Positions 50,521 to 62,613 of a stretch of DNA of 64,000 bases are shown here, in pieces. Source of the DNA: Sisyra terminalis (lineage: Eukaryota > Arthropoda > Insecta > Neuroptera > Sisyridae). Position 1 is the stretch's first letter. Every line of letters starts with the position of its first letter. A program made the position numbers and the translations under genes. The stretch is taken from assembly GCA_958496175.1 (NCBI GenBank), contig OY292274.1:4402001-4466000 (forward strand). Direction: 5' to 3'. The notes beneath the pieces are model-generated. The model did not search any database. It saw only the letters and a program-made list of their open reading frames with translations, and was not told the origin of the DNA.

Positions 50521-51810
50521 GTTAGCGAAAATATTTAATATTTTAAATATTTGGGTCAAATAGAAGCTATGCGTATCAAAATTCGAAATTTTTTTTTGCT
50601 TTTGTAGCTTACTGGACCTTAATGTTTAAATTACCTATAACTCGTATACCGTTTTTCAGCTTAGGTGGGCCTAGCATTTTAAATAGAAGTATATTAGGAG
50701 AACCTAATATTAATATTAATGTCTTTGGTGGAACTTCGAAAGTCATCAAAGATTTCAAAATTTCAGGTGTTTTATGTACTGCCTTCTACCAATCTACAAC
50801 TGTGTCAACTAAGTAGTAAAAATTTATAATGATTTTTCAAATTTTGGAAGGATTTAATCCTTTATTTTATTAACTAGCAATTTAGTGAAGCCTTTTCCTG
50901 AAATCAATTTAGTTTTATGGTGATTATATTATTAATATTGGATATACCTTTTCAGTAAATTCCTCTTGATTCCTCCGCATCAAAACACAAAGATCATTAA
51001 GATCATTAAGCCATTGTTTAACATTTGATTTTTTCTTAATCCTAATAACATTTAAATCTGATTCTTTTCAGAATTCACTGTTGATTTCGGATTTCAAACA
51101 TTACCATCGCTTTTTCAAATTTTCTTTGATAAGATTGTTTGTTCATTATTAGCCGTTAGAATTTTTTTTATTTTTTTTTACTACAAGGAAGCATTTATCT
51201 CGGATTATAAATTTTATTTTATTCGTGCAAAATTGCATACCAAAAACAAAATCGTTACTACTGACCCGAATTATTTTGATTTATATAAATTAGCGAAAAC
51301 GTTAATCTATTGAAATTAAATACGAATGTCAGTATGGGTAATGCACGCCAAACACCAATAGAATTCTCTTTGTCGGAATGATTTAACTGGCATCTTCAAC
51401 AATCATCTTCATTCTTCATTCAATTTACACAAAATCTTAAAAAACCATACATTTTAATTTTCTTCATAAACCACTTCGTTCATTGGTGAAAATCAAAGGA
51501 AAATCCGACAGTCGTTTTTGAGTTTATCGTGTTCAGCAGGAAAAGGAAAGGAGGTACTTTGTCTAAAAATATTCACATTTTTATAATATACTTAAGATGT
51601 TATATAATGCCCGCAATATCGTTTGTATCAGGGAATGAATTATATTATATAAATAATATATTTTTATATTAATCTATAATACAATTACTATTTTTTTTAA
51701 ATTTTTTATTGAAGTATATTCGTTGAGCTTTGTTAACCAAAATTTTGAAGAGCAAAAGAAAATCGTGAAGTGAGGTTTGAAACTAAGCACTTTCTATTCA
51801 AATTTATCAA
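50521..51810. other. AT-rich DNA, no gene recognised
   Basis: A 64-codon plus frame at 50622-50816 has no recognised motif. It might still belong to the decayed transposon to its left. Confidence 0.35.
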
Positions 51811-51812
51811 AG

Positions 51813-53042
51813 GGACTAGCGATATTTTAATATCGTATACTGGATGGAAATTTATCGGCAAAAAACTTTAAAAAAGAGGGTTCTCCCCGTCCCCTTTCAA
51901 AAATATCGACCATTTTACCTACTACTAATTTTTTCTTCTCGCATTAGGATTAAAAGCGGTTATCTCTAAAATTATAAACGCTAACGATACTTTAAAACAA
52001 TCATTTGAATTGTTATTAGCCTAGCTTTCTACTAACACACATAAACTGCGTAAAATAATCACTTAAAACCGAGAAATAAGGGCTTAAACTTCAAATTTAA
52101 CCCTTTTTTCAAGCAAAAGAATCAGTTTTTTGTGTCTAGTTAAAGAGTCTTCCCCCCAAACCATGCAATATTATTATTAATTTTAATAGTTTTTGAGTTT
52201 CCCTACGAAATAAGGCCAATATCATTATTGTAACTTACATATTATTGAAATCATTTAACTTGAAAGTTTGGCATTATTTGAGGGTAAAAACAATTTGAAC
52301 GAAATAAAACACATACTTAAATTATTTGTACCTTTTTTGTTTAATATATTAAATCATTAATTCTTTAACATGAAATTTAAATCATTAATGATACAAATAT
52401 ATGAGGTATGCGTTTTATTAGAAATTCTTTTTACCCTCAAATAATGCCAAACTTTTAAGTTAGATGATTTCAATAATATCTAAGGTACAATAATAATAAT
52501 GGTGTTATTTTGTAGGGAAACTCAAAAACTATTAAAATTAATAATGATATTGGATGGTTTGGGGGGGGGGTCTTTAACTAGACACAAAAAACTGATTTTT
52601 AGGCAAAAAAAGGGTCAAATTTGAAGTTTAAGTCTTTACTTTTCGATTTTAAGTAATTATTTTACTCAGTTTATGTGTATAAGTAGAAAGCTAGGCTAAT
52701 AACAATTCAACTTATTGTTCTAAAGTGTCGTTAGCGCTTATAACTTTAGAGATAACTGCTTTTAATCCTAATACGAGAGGAAAAATTTAGTAATAGGTAA
52801 AATGGTTAATATTTTTCCATTGATTTCCATCCAGAATACAATATTAACCCTTACAACTCCGTTGGTGTCGTTACGGCGACATAGAGAATATTTAAACAAC
52901 TCCGATGTCGCCGATTAACTCCGATTAAAAAATTTATATGAGAATAAATATATAACTGTTATACTTAATTAAAACTTTTTATTTGCTAAAATTTCATATG
53001 AAAAATGCTCTGGAGTGGTAAGGGTTAAAATATCGCTTGTCC
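51813..53042. mobile_element. Long foldback element FB-2, with nested MITE
   Basis: Left arm from GGACTAGCGATATTTTAATA through TTTGGCATTATTTGAGGGTA (about 52290) is repeated in inverted order from TACCCTCAAATAATGCCAAA (about 52431) to TTAAAATATCGCTTGTCC (53042). Arms are around 480 bp, with moderate divergence, and a short A+T-rich centre near 52310-52420. The right arm is interrupted by a 177-bp MITE. No protein. Confidence 0.85.
52848..53024. mobile_element. PiggyBac-like MITE (TTAA target)
   Basis: The segment begins CCCTTACAACTCC and ends GGAGTGGTAAGGG, an inverted pair with one or two mismatches. It is flanked by TTAA on both sides (52844-52847 and 53025-53028). CCC-initial ends and a TTAA duplication are the piggyBac hallmark. 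Removing it restores continuity of the foldback arm. Confidence 0.88.
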
Positions 53043-54712
53043 GCGACCTAATACAGTGTATAAAAACTTTCCATGAAAAATGGTCTAACTGGATTGTGAA
53101 AACCGCAAAATCCGTTGCGTGGTTTTAGATGAATTAGCGTAAATTTAGAAAACAGATGCGGGAAACCACTTTATTTAAGCCCATGCATTGAAGAAGTGAT
53201 TTCTTATATTTCATGATCGAAGAAAATTCAAATCGAGAAGGAAATAAACGTACGTAATTGTAATTGTCTTCATAATTTTCTTATAGCAGAAAAAAATAGA
53301 ACAGTTGAAGTGTTTAATGGTTGGTGTAAGTTAATTTTGTTTAAAATATTTTAGGGAAAATGGGGAAAAGGGGGAAAATACCGAACGATTTGTACACGAG
53401 ACTGACTCAGGTGCATGAACTTTTTGTATACCTGCAATTGATTCCACTAACATACATACAATTTACCATAAAGACTCAAATATGAAAATTGTGTTAAACT
53501 TGACAGTGAAAAAATATCAACGCAAAACTTTCACAATATATGTAGGCAATAGTTTTTAGAAAGCAGTTATTGGAATAAAAAAGTCGACAAAAATTGCATA
53601 ACACAATATTGTCATAAACAACAATTGAATAGAGCATAAATATAAGAAAATTATGCAGTTGTAGTATTGAACATTCCAGAGAGCGTAATTTCTTTCAAAT
53701 GAATTCCGAGAGTTTTGGGTGAAATTTTTTTTACAAAACAAACAATGATTTTTCGACACGATAATTTTCGTTGTACTGAGTAACTTTTTCTTGTATTCAA
53801 ATCATTGTGATTCTCATTAAAACAATCAAAAAAAATTTCTAACAAAAACCGGCCAATGATGAAAAGGAAATGATGTGTAGTAATTATTCCCATAAAAACA
53901 TAAGAGTCCATAAATGCAAGATGAAGCGGTTGAATTATTTTCCATTTTGAATGAAGTGAAAATCTGTTACACGGTGCATCTCGTCGCTATATAGGTTTTA
54001 ATTACTTCGAATACTTTGTAATAGATAATAAGCGAAAAATAATTAGCACATCGTGCATCTCTTCAGACGAGAAAAGAAAAACGAAATACACAGTACGAAT
54101 ATGATGAAGAATAATTAATATCATTGTGTACATATAGCATATATTATGATCGTAAGAGTCTCAGTGTTTGTTAATATAAAACCCATTCGAATATGGGTGA
54201 AATTTCGTGTATCTTTATATCTGTTTCTGTTTGTCTGGCTTTAATTTCGGAAAGACAATATAGAAAGTAAATTTTTGTGAAATCGTTAAAGGTTTTAAAT
54301 GCCCCGAGTGATTCACTTGTGTGAAATTAATGAGCGATGAATAAATGTACTCGTATGATACGTTGAAATTTATTTCCACACCTGCATCAGGTGAAATTGG
54401 CCCGTTCGAGAATATTTAGGCCAATTTTAGCTGAAATATTAATATGCTAATCACAGTTCTATAAAATTACTATAATAATCACACTCGCCCAATCTAAAGT
54501 GATCACATTTTTAATAAGCATAATTACATTTATTTCATTCCTCCTTACACAATTCATTCATTTTTATTAGTTGTGAAACGGTAAATTTTGAAAAGTTTCA
54601 ATTTTATGTATGCATTAGTTTGATTAAAACTAATCATTGATTCTGACTAATCTCGTTCTTTTTTTTAGATGAAACTCTATTACAAGACTTCAGTGATAAA
54701 GAATATAATGCC
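53043..54712. other. AT-rich DNA, no gene recognised
   Basis: Overlapping short minus-strand frames (53556-53911) lack recognisable motifs. No supportable gene. Confidence 0.4.
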
Positions 54713-54716
54713 ATCT

Positions 54717-55880
54717 AAAGGGTCTAGCAGGATCCACATGGCAAGTTGGCCCCCAAATAGGAACTTATGTTAAAATATCGGCTTGATATACAAACACATT
54801 TTATATACTTTTCGCGACCAAATTCCTCTTTGACCCTCAGATATGATCAAAAATGTCCCCCTACATGGCTATTTTTCAAATTTATATATCTCAAAAACTA
54901 ATTAACCTAGAGAAGTGAAACCAACGCGAGGCTTTAGATTATTTTACAGAGTGTGTCATATAATTTTTTGAATTTTTTAGAAAAAAAACTATACAAAAAA
55001 AATCCAAAATAACATATGAATTATTATTTTTTATGTGTTCTCTGTAAATGACAATCACGAAAAAAATATATTTTATGCTTCTACATGAGCACTATAACTC
55101 ATAAAAATTGCGTGAAAAAATAATTGATGCAACACCTTGAAAAAAAATGAAATGTGGTCTACGCCTAATAGTGTACCTCGGTTTTATTTTTTTTTCGAAG
55201 TGTTTCATCAACTTTTTTTTCACAAAATTACCTAAATAAATAGGCCACATATAGGAGTGAAACATATATTATTTCCATAATTGTAAGTTTAAGGAAACAT
55301 AAAAAAAAAATTTTAATTAGTTTTTTTGTTTTTCTTCATTTACTCTTAAGATGATTACTTTCAAGATCAAAATAATTGATCCCAAAAGAAAAAAAACAAC
55401 TAGTGTTCAATTTTTATTAAAATAAGATTAAAAAAAAATATCGTCACCAACTTTTTGGCACTAACTATTTTTTCACGCAATTTTTATGAGCTATAGTGCA
55501 CATGTAGAAGCATAAAATATATTTTTTTCGTGATTGTCATTTTCAGAGAACACATAAAAAAATATTTCATTTGTTTTTTGAATTTTTTTTGTTTAATTTT
55601 TTTTCTAAAAAATTCAAAAAATTATATGATATGCTCTGTAAAATAATCTAAAGCCTCGCGTTGGTTTCACTTCTCTAGCTTAATTAGTTTTTGAGATACA
55701 TAACTTTGAAAAATAGCTATGCGGGGGGGGACATTTTTGACCATATCTGAAAGTTAAAGAGGAATTTGGTCGCGAAAAGTATATAAAATGTGTTTGTATA
55801 TCAAGCCGATATTTTAACATAAGTTTCAACATTAGTTCCTATTTGGGGGCCAACTTGCCATATGGATCCTGCTAGACCCT
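54717..55880. mobile_element. Long foldback element FB-3
   Basis: AAAGGGTCTAGCAGGATCC at the left and GGATCCTGCTAGACCCTTT at the right are perfect inverted termini. The arms continue as inverted copies for about 450 bp (for example CCAACGCGAGGCTTTAGATT against its complement) around a T/A-rich centre. No clear target-site duplication. No protein. Confidence 0.88.
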
Positions 55881-56320
55881 TTTCTTTCAAATCTTCAGAT
55901 TATTGAAATTTTTACACCAATTAAAGCTGTTATGTATAAAAGCACAAAAAAGAAAATGAGGATTTAGGAAATATTTTTGAAAATTCCTTCATCAAAAGGA
56001 GTTGAATATGGAATGAACATTTGTATAAAATACTAAAGATATTAACCTTTCAAAGAATAAATGAAACGACTAATTGCAGAAAGTAAGAGGGGTCGGAAGT
56101 TCAATCGAAAACCGATTCAATAAATTTTGGATTATCCATTTAAATTTCGAGGACATCAGAGTTTTGGATACCAACTACAAATTTTCATCCCTTATTTAAC
56201 ACTTTTCGAGGACTTCAAATGATTTTCTTTGTAGGTACTCGTTTACTTTTGTACAAGAAACGTTTATGTATTTTTTGTTTGTTTTAGATCCAGAAGCTTC
56301 GTTGCGTAATAGCACTTAAC

Positions 56321-57095
56321 ATGAAATTAAACATTTTTCCAGGATATGGAATGAATCCGAATATTAAGTTTTTTTATAATTTGGAATATCCCCTTGTAAT
56401 TATCAACGAAATAACGTTACCATACAAAAACATGGTCAAATGTATGGATATCCACCTTGATAGATGTCTTAATTGGGCTCAATACATAAAGCAAACACGA
56501 GAGCATTTAAATAAGAAATTCAGAAGGATGTATTCGTTGTTCACGAGGTCATCCATTCCTTCTACGTAAAATAAACTCCTGGTTTACAAAATCTTACTAA
56601 AACCGGTATAAACATATAGAATGTGGGGAACCACTTCCAATTCCATCAAAGAAATACACCAGAGGTTCCAATCGAAAACACCGTGACAAATTATCAAAGT
56701 CCCCTGCTACATTAACAACAACGAAATACATGAAGATACCGACAAGGGTGGATTCAGGTATTTTTTCTGGGGGGGGGGGCACAATATCATCTTTCATTTA
56801 TAAGAGCGTGAAAGGGATCAAGAAAAAAATTCGCAATTCCAGCCAGAAATAGACACGAGTTTCACTAATGTTCTTTCTGTTACTTTATTCATATATTTTC
56901 ACAACTTTAATAATTTGATTTGCTTCTAAATATGTATTGTTATGGAATCTCCACAGAGCACAAAAATACCCTGGAGGGCATGTGCCCCCCCCCATCCGTC
57001 CTTGGATACGGAAAAGTAGGAAATAAAACAAAAAATACCAACAAAGATTGGATGAACATCTGAACAACTTTGCCTTAAACCTACTGGATAACTAC
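56321..57095 (+). pseudogene. Jockey-like LINE C-terminal remnant
   Basis: The frame 56321-56569 ends a reverse-transcriptase region: MDIHLDRCLNWAQYIKQTRE and FRRMYSLFTRSS. After a stop it continues as LLVYKILLKPV and IKEIHQRFQSKTP, and after a MITE insertion as KYQQRLDEHLNNFALNLLDN and a stop. These are the thumb and C-terminal tail blocks of jockey-type ORF2. It is a different copy from those at 18-25 kb. Confidence 0.75.
56743..57004. mobile_element. hAT-like MITE nested in a LINE remnant
   Basis: Starts CAAGGGTGGATTCAGG and ends CATCCGTCCTTG (inverted with mismatches). The 8-bp flanks GATACCGA and GATACGGA agree at 7 of 8 positions. Long G and C runs lie near both ends. It splits the LINE frame, and the frame resumes to its right. 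Confidence 0.72.
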
Positions 57096-57100
57096 TCTTA

Positions 57101-57553
57101 AATCAAATAATTTTTAAATTGTATTATTTTTATATCTTATAATTCAGATCTAAATTCAGATCTCAGCTTTTATTTTTTTAAATAAGAACACAATTCAGGT
57201 TGTTTAAGATCGGCTTTTTTATTTAATATTTTTATTATTCAAATAGCTACGTTGCGTTACGAATCGTAACTTCATTAGGCTTCTTGGTTCACAAAAATAA
57301 AATACTTTCAAATTAAATAAAAAAAAAAAATAATTTTAATTAAAAATATTTTATTTTTATGAACCAAGAAGCCTGATGAAGTTACGATACGTAACGAAAC
57401 GTAGCTATTTGAATAATAAAAATATTAAATAAAAAAGCCGATCTTAAACAACCTGAATTGTATTCTTCTTTAAAAAAATAAAAGTTGAGATCTGAATTTT
57501 ATCATCTATTGTAAGATATAAAAAAAATACAATTTAAAAATTATTTGATTTAA
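57101..57553. mobile_element. Foldback element FB-4 with hammerhead-like core
   Basis: Arms of roughly 200 bp: AAATCAAATAATTTTTAAAT at the left returns inverted at the right end, and CAACCTGAATTGT, GATCTTAAACAACC and GAACCAAGAAGCC are all mirrored across a centre near 57325. The right arm reads CCTGATGAAGTTACGATACG followed by TAACGAAACGTAGC. Confidence 0.82.
57373..57400 (+). ncRNA. Hammerhead-ribozyme-like core motif
   Basis: CTGATGA (57373-57379), then A, a perfect five-pair stem GTTAC/GTAAC (57381-57385 with 57391-57395) closed by a GATAC loop, then GAAAC (57396-57400). This is the CUGAUGA - stem II - GAAA arrangement of hammerhead ribozymes, with one extra A before stem II. A matching stem III and a cleavage site in the right place could not be confirmed. 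Hammerhead motifs are known from Penelope-like elements and other short retroelements. Confidence 0.4.
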
Positions 57554-59465
57554 CAGTTGAATATTTAAATCCATGTGATTATACTATTCATTAGTTGGCC
57601 AGGAAATTCACCGTATATGAGTAGTTATTGAAATTCTTCCCTAAAAGCGATGAATTGGTCAATTTTTAATAGTTGATAAAATTTATCGTAAAAAGTTTTT
57701 GAACATTTATTTTGCACTACAAACGACTTAATTTCATCTTCTTTCTCTGTTTTTATTTTTGTCCAATACTATTCGGTTTACATTATGGTTAATAACTGAA
57801 ATTGAAAACTTAATTTATATTGTAATGAAACCGAATGTTAATAAACTGTAATGAATTGAGAAATCTTTCAAAGCTACACTAAATTCAGTTAAGCACCTAA
57901 TTTGTTTGTAATGAAGCAGAGAAATTAAAATATAGTTTCATGTGTAAACGATATTAAACCACATTTATTTTCACTTTTTGAAAATATGTCCAGTTTCCCT
58001 TTCAAATTAGCATAAATCTCAACGAGTGAAACTTGAATTAACAATTAAGAAGTAATATGCAGTTGACACGTTATTTATTTATTCATTTCAAATTACTTTC
58101 ATATCTGCCTACTGCTAATAAAAGTTGAAATTAAGGTATATGATTATTGGTTTATAAAATGGATTTTTTATTATAAGTAGATTTGTGAAAAGAGTAATTG
58201 GAAACAAATATATAACCCTTTTTTTCTATCGTTTAATTCCTCTCGTTTTTTTCCAGAAAAAAAAGCTGCATCTTTACGATTTATAGAAATTCCCAAATTA
58301 AACAAGATCAACCGGGATATCTCAGGAAAGTCTTCTACAATGCCATGATTGTTGAATTGTATTTATTATTTGTTATGTAAAATATGTGACAGAGTTCAAT
58401 ATTTCCACGGAAAGGTGAATGAAATACGACCTCGTGGACGGCCTTCTTTTATCCCATCATCACCATCAGATACTTTTAAATATACGCCCAATCTGGAGGA
58501 ATGCAGTCGCCCTTCACGGCACCGGTTTCGTTTTGTTTTCTTGTTACGATTATACAAGTTTTGCATTTCACACTCATCACCCACATAGTGTTTCACAAAA
58601 AAAAGTAATAAAGAATAAAAATACTAATGCATTGGAATGCATTTTGAATAATATTATTACCATTATGATGAATGTCCAACAAAACGACTTCCTACACGTA
58701 TCTGATTAAAATTTAAACAGCAAACCTAAATGCTTGGGCGACCGGAAAGTAATGTGATTTTTTTAAATATAAAATTAAAACACAAGTTCTTACTAACCAG
58801 GATACAAAATTTTAAGGTCGGAACGAATTAAGTTAATTTTTAAACAAATTATTTACAAATACCATTTTGGACACTTTACATTTTTCAATATTTTACCCTC
58901 CGATTCGAAAAAATTAAAATTTAATTGGACAAGTATGGTGAATGAGGTAACACGTTCCACCTAAATTCATTATTTTATTCCAGAATTTTTCTTTCCTGCT
59001 GACAATTCCTCGTCGTTTTTGAATATTTAGGTCAACCAAAATTGGATTATTAGAGTATTATATTAGAGAATTCGGTGGTTTCTTATTTTAAACTTCCTGG
59101 TTAGTACTAGTTGGAGAAATCAAAATTATCAAAAAAACATTTGGCATTGATAAACGTCGAATGCACTTGAATCGGAAATGTTTTCGGTACCGACTGTTGT
59201 GTTACTAGCCTTGCAAAATTTGAAGAGCATACAGTACCGCATTCATTTCTTCTGGTAATTATCTAATAATTGCATTATAAATTGCAGAAAAATGAATATT
59301 ATTTGTATCATTTACGTTTTTAGTACAATAATCCAAGAGACTACAAATGGTAATTTAACATCTTTATGCTCAGAACGACGTTGTCTTCCGCAACTTTCAA
59401 TATATTTAACAATAAGAAAGGATTAGGTGATCTATTTTTTTTCTCATTATTTTAAATCTATATGA
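57554..59465. other. AT-rich DNA, a small G+C-richer island at 58400-58560
   Basis: Within the island both strands are open for about 60 codons (plus: GKVNEIRPRGRPSFIPSSPS). Composition hints at a former exon, but no splice sites or family can be supported. The rest shows nothing. Confidence 0.35.
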
Positions 59466-59467
59466 AA

Positions 59468-60634
59468 TCTTATATATAAATTAGCTATCTTGCCGTGCGT
59501 CCGTGCAGAATGGGCTATGCGCATGCGCTCTGTTATCCCCACTTACGCATATTCAAAACGTTGGGATGGGTACTCACTCACTAATGTATTTATTTGTGAA
59601 TACGTATTTCGGATTTTCAATTTACAATATGTGAAAGTCAAAAAACATAATGCTCACTTATAAACTTAACTTAACATTTTCAGATATATCTACTTATCAG
59701 AGTTTAAATTTTTAAGCAGACCCTAAGTTTTTGTTTCTAATAATAAATCAACTTTGTTTTATACTAAGCAGTAATAACGTTTCGCTTTTAACGAACTTTG
59801 ATTGATTTTTAAATTTGAAATTTCGATTGTTAATTAAACGTTATCCCTTATAAACTTTGCGACCGTTTTTCACTCTTTTCGGGGAGAAATTTTCAAAAAC
59901 GCTTTCTTATTATATATCTGCATCGTATAAGGAAAACACTTTCCAAATTTCATCGACACAAATGTGCACTTATATTTGAAAATACAATGTAAAACAAAAA
60001 AAAAATAATGCCCTTCTTTATGTTAGTTAACATGACTAAAAAACTATTCGATTTCGGACATTTGGACGTTGTACATACAAAATTGTTGGAAATAGGTGGA
60101 AAACGTGGAAGTAAATTCGAATATTTTATTTTTTTTTCAATAACAATAATTGATTTTCAAATTGTTCTAAATACCAAAAAAAGTTAGTATCGAAGATTTT
60201 ATATTTGAATTGACAGTGAATTATAGGGCAAAAAATTGCTACCTTTATGCTTTTCAGTCGAATATATAATTACTCTAATATATTACTCCAGATCACAACC
60301 ATTGGTTCATAAAAATAGATTTTAAAAAGTTTGATTGTTGAAAAACGAAACAAAATTTAAAATCTCCTATTTGGTATAAGCACTACATAACTATTAAACT
60401 TTCATACTAATTTAGTGAAATGACGTTATTTAAAATGTTGTTATTAAAATTATATTAAAAAAGGCACTTATATTTTATTTCTTAATATAATTTTAGATAA
60501 ACTTTTTTTTTCATTAAGAACATTTTGATTATTAAATTTAAAATTTCCATTTGTGATTAAGTCTACATTATCTCATAATAAACATTTTATTGAGATAAAA
60601 ACTTTAGTTGCGAATGCAACGGGCAACTACTAGT
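59468..60634. mobile_element. Helitron-like non-autonomous element
   Basis: The left part TCTTATATATAAATTAGC followed by CTTGCCGTGCGTCCG is typical of insect Helitron 5' ends (TC start). The right end has a hairpin TAGTTGC/GCAACTA and terminates CTAGT, matching the CTRRT rule. There is no target-site duplication, as expected. No Rep/helicase frame, so it would depend on trans factors. Termini identified by pattern only. Confidence 0.5.
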
Positions 60635-61560
60635 ATTATAATATATGACAAATATTTTCATTTTTTTTTAATGAGACTGATGCTCAGAAAATTGTAAATA
60701 TTACCATATTTAATTTGGTATTTTCTAATAAGAGAAGAAGTAATGTTTTATCATTACTTCTACCGTGTGGCACCATATTGGTATATAAATAAATACTCCC
60801 GTGCCTTCCCTATGGTTCTCGTACCAAGTTAAAAAACTCCTAAATAGGAGTACAATCTAAATAAATGACAGTTCATAATTAAAAGATTTAAGGAAGCACA
60901 ATTTTTGAATTTTTCATTTCGCATTTATAAAGATTTTTTTCCTTGATTAAATCACTTTTTAATTTCTTTTATTTAACTAGATAGATCAAATAATAGATTT
61001 TTGGTAATCAGAGCTTTTTGTCATGAAAAATGAATTTCTTATTTATTCAAATTTTACCATTTGTTTGGACGTTTTAAATGGTAGATAAATTTAAAAAATC
61101 CGGAAGTCTTTTTTACAAATTTTAAGTACTGAATTTTCAAGGCTATTCAATTTGATGATGACCATAAAATCCAATCGAATGATGTAAAATTTTCAAATAC
61201 CAATCCCAGATGGAAAGGTCAATTTTTTATTTGATTTTTTTTTTTACTTTAATATAGGATGTAGGTATCGTTTCAGTCACGATCGATAAATATTCAATTA
61301 TCATTAAATCTAATTTATTATGCCAATTGTTACTACATGGAGTTAACATGAGTAATGATTGTTATAATTTTTGCAAACATAAACTAGTTTAATGGAAACG
61401 TTCACTTCCATAAAATAAATTAAGAAGATTAAATCATTTAATTTTGTAAAAAAAAAATCAGTAGATAGTATACATTCTGTGGTCTAAAGGTATTTTTTTT
61501 TTTATAATATTTTGTGGATCTATTTTTTCATTTGATCAAAAATTTGATAATTAATATCTA
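60635..61560. other. AT-rich DNA, no gene recognised
   Basis: Homopolymer-rich, with no supportable frame. Confidence 0.4.
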
Positions 61561-61568
61561 TCAAAAAA

Positions 61569-62566
61569 TTGTATATGGATAAAAATATACCAACAGTGTT
61601 AGCTTTCTTAGATCTTGCAAAAGCTTTTGATACTGTCAATCATGAGATACTGTTGAAAAAACTTTGGAGAAAAGGTATCAGGGGTCTTCCGCATCAGCTA
61701 ATTCAAAATTACCTAACCCACAGAGTGCATTGCGTTAAAGTTGGCAATGTTATGAGTGATTATAAATATGTAAGAGTTGGAGTTCCGCAAGGAACTATTC
61801 TAGGACCATTATTTTTTATCTTGTATATTGACGATATATTTGATGTACTACCGAAAAACAACTTAGTTTCTTATGCTCATGACACGGCTGTGTTATGTTA
61901 TGGTAAGAACTGGGGAGAGGCTAATGTTCATTTATCGAAGTGGTTAAAAAATTGGATACTTGGCTAAGAAATAATCAATTATCATTAAACACAGATAAAT
62001 CTATCTTTATTACTTTTGGAATCTATGTAGATAGTATACCAGTTAAATTTCAACTGTTTGTTAGAGATAAAGAACTAAAAAGAGTAACAAACTGCAAAAA
62101 CCTTGGTATTATTTTTTTGGATTTTAGATTCCTATTTTATAAATTAAATAACTATCTCCAAGCACCTGTTCTAAAAACAATTTACCATGGTCTTTTTGAA
62201 GGCATGATTAACTATGGAGTTATAGCGTGGGGTGGGGCCTACGACAACTCGATAAGACAACTAGCTTACATCCAAAATAAGTTAATTAACAAAATATGTA
62301 ACAACAATCAATTGACTGCGCCACTGAAAATACGAGACTACTTTATAGTTAGAGCTCTTAGTTTTTATTATAATGATTGTAAAAAACTTCATGCTGAAAG
62401 GCCGAGTAACACTAGATCTAAGCAGCTAGCATTGCCGAAAATTAAAAAAACTATTCCAGCCAAAAGTGCTTACTACGTTGCGATTAAATATTTTAATATG
62501 CTACCTGAAAACATGAAATCGCTGACCTGTTCCAAAAAGATAATGGGGAAAAAGCTGGGAAACTAA
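61569..62566 (+). pseudogene. Non-LTR retrotransposon reverse-transcriptase fragment
   Basis: Frame 61569-61967 contains FLDLAKAFDTVNHEILLKKL (RT motif A), VPQGTILGPLFFILYIDDI and the motif C position SYAHDTAV, where the catalytic YADD is mutated to YAHD. A frameshift near 61945 leads into 61940-62566 with WLRNNQLSLNTDKS, KNLGIIF, then a deletion, and FEGMINYGVIAWGG and the C-terminal tail. 5' and 3' ends are missing. Motif style differs from the jockey copies; I place it only as a LINE. Confidence 0.82.
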
Positions 62567-62613
62567 AAATTTCCAACTCTAGGACGTAATTTTAGAAAAA
62601 ATAGTTTTAAGTA

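Noticed and set aside
52561..52570. G-run (and similar runs at about 31407, 55723 and 56769) as possible G-quadruplex sites
   Set aside because: Single homopolymer runs without the spaced G-tracts of a quadruplex; they lie in or near repeats.
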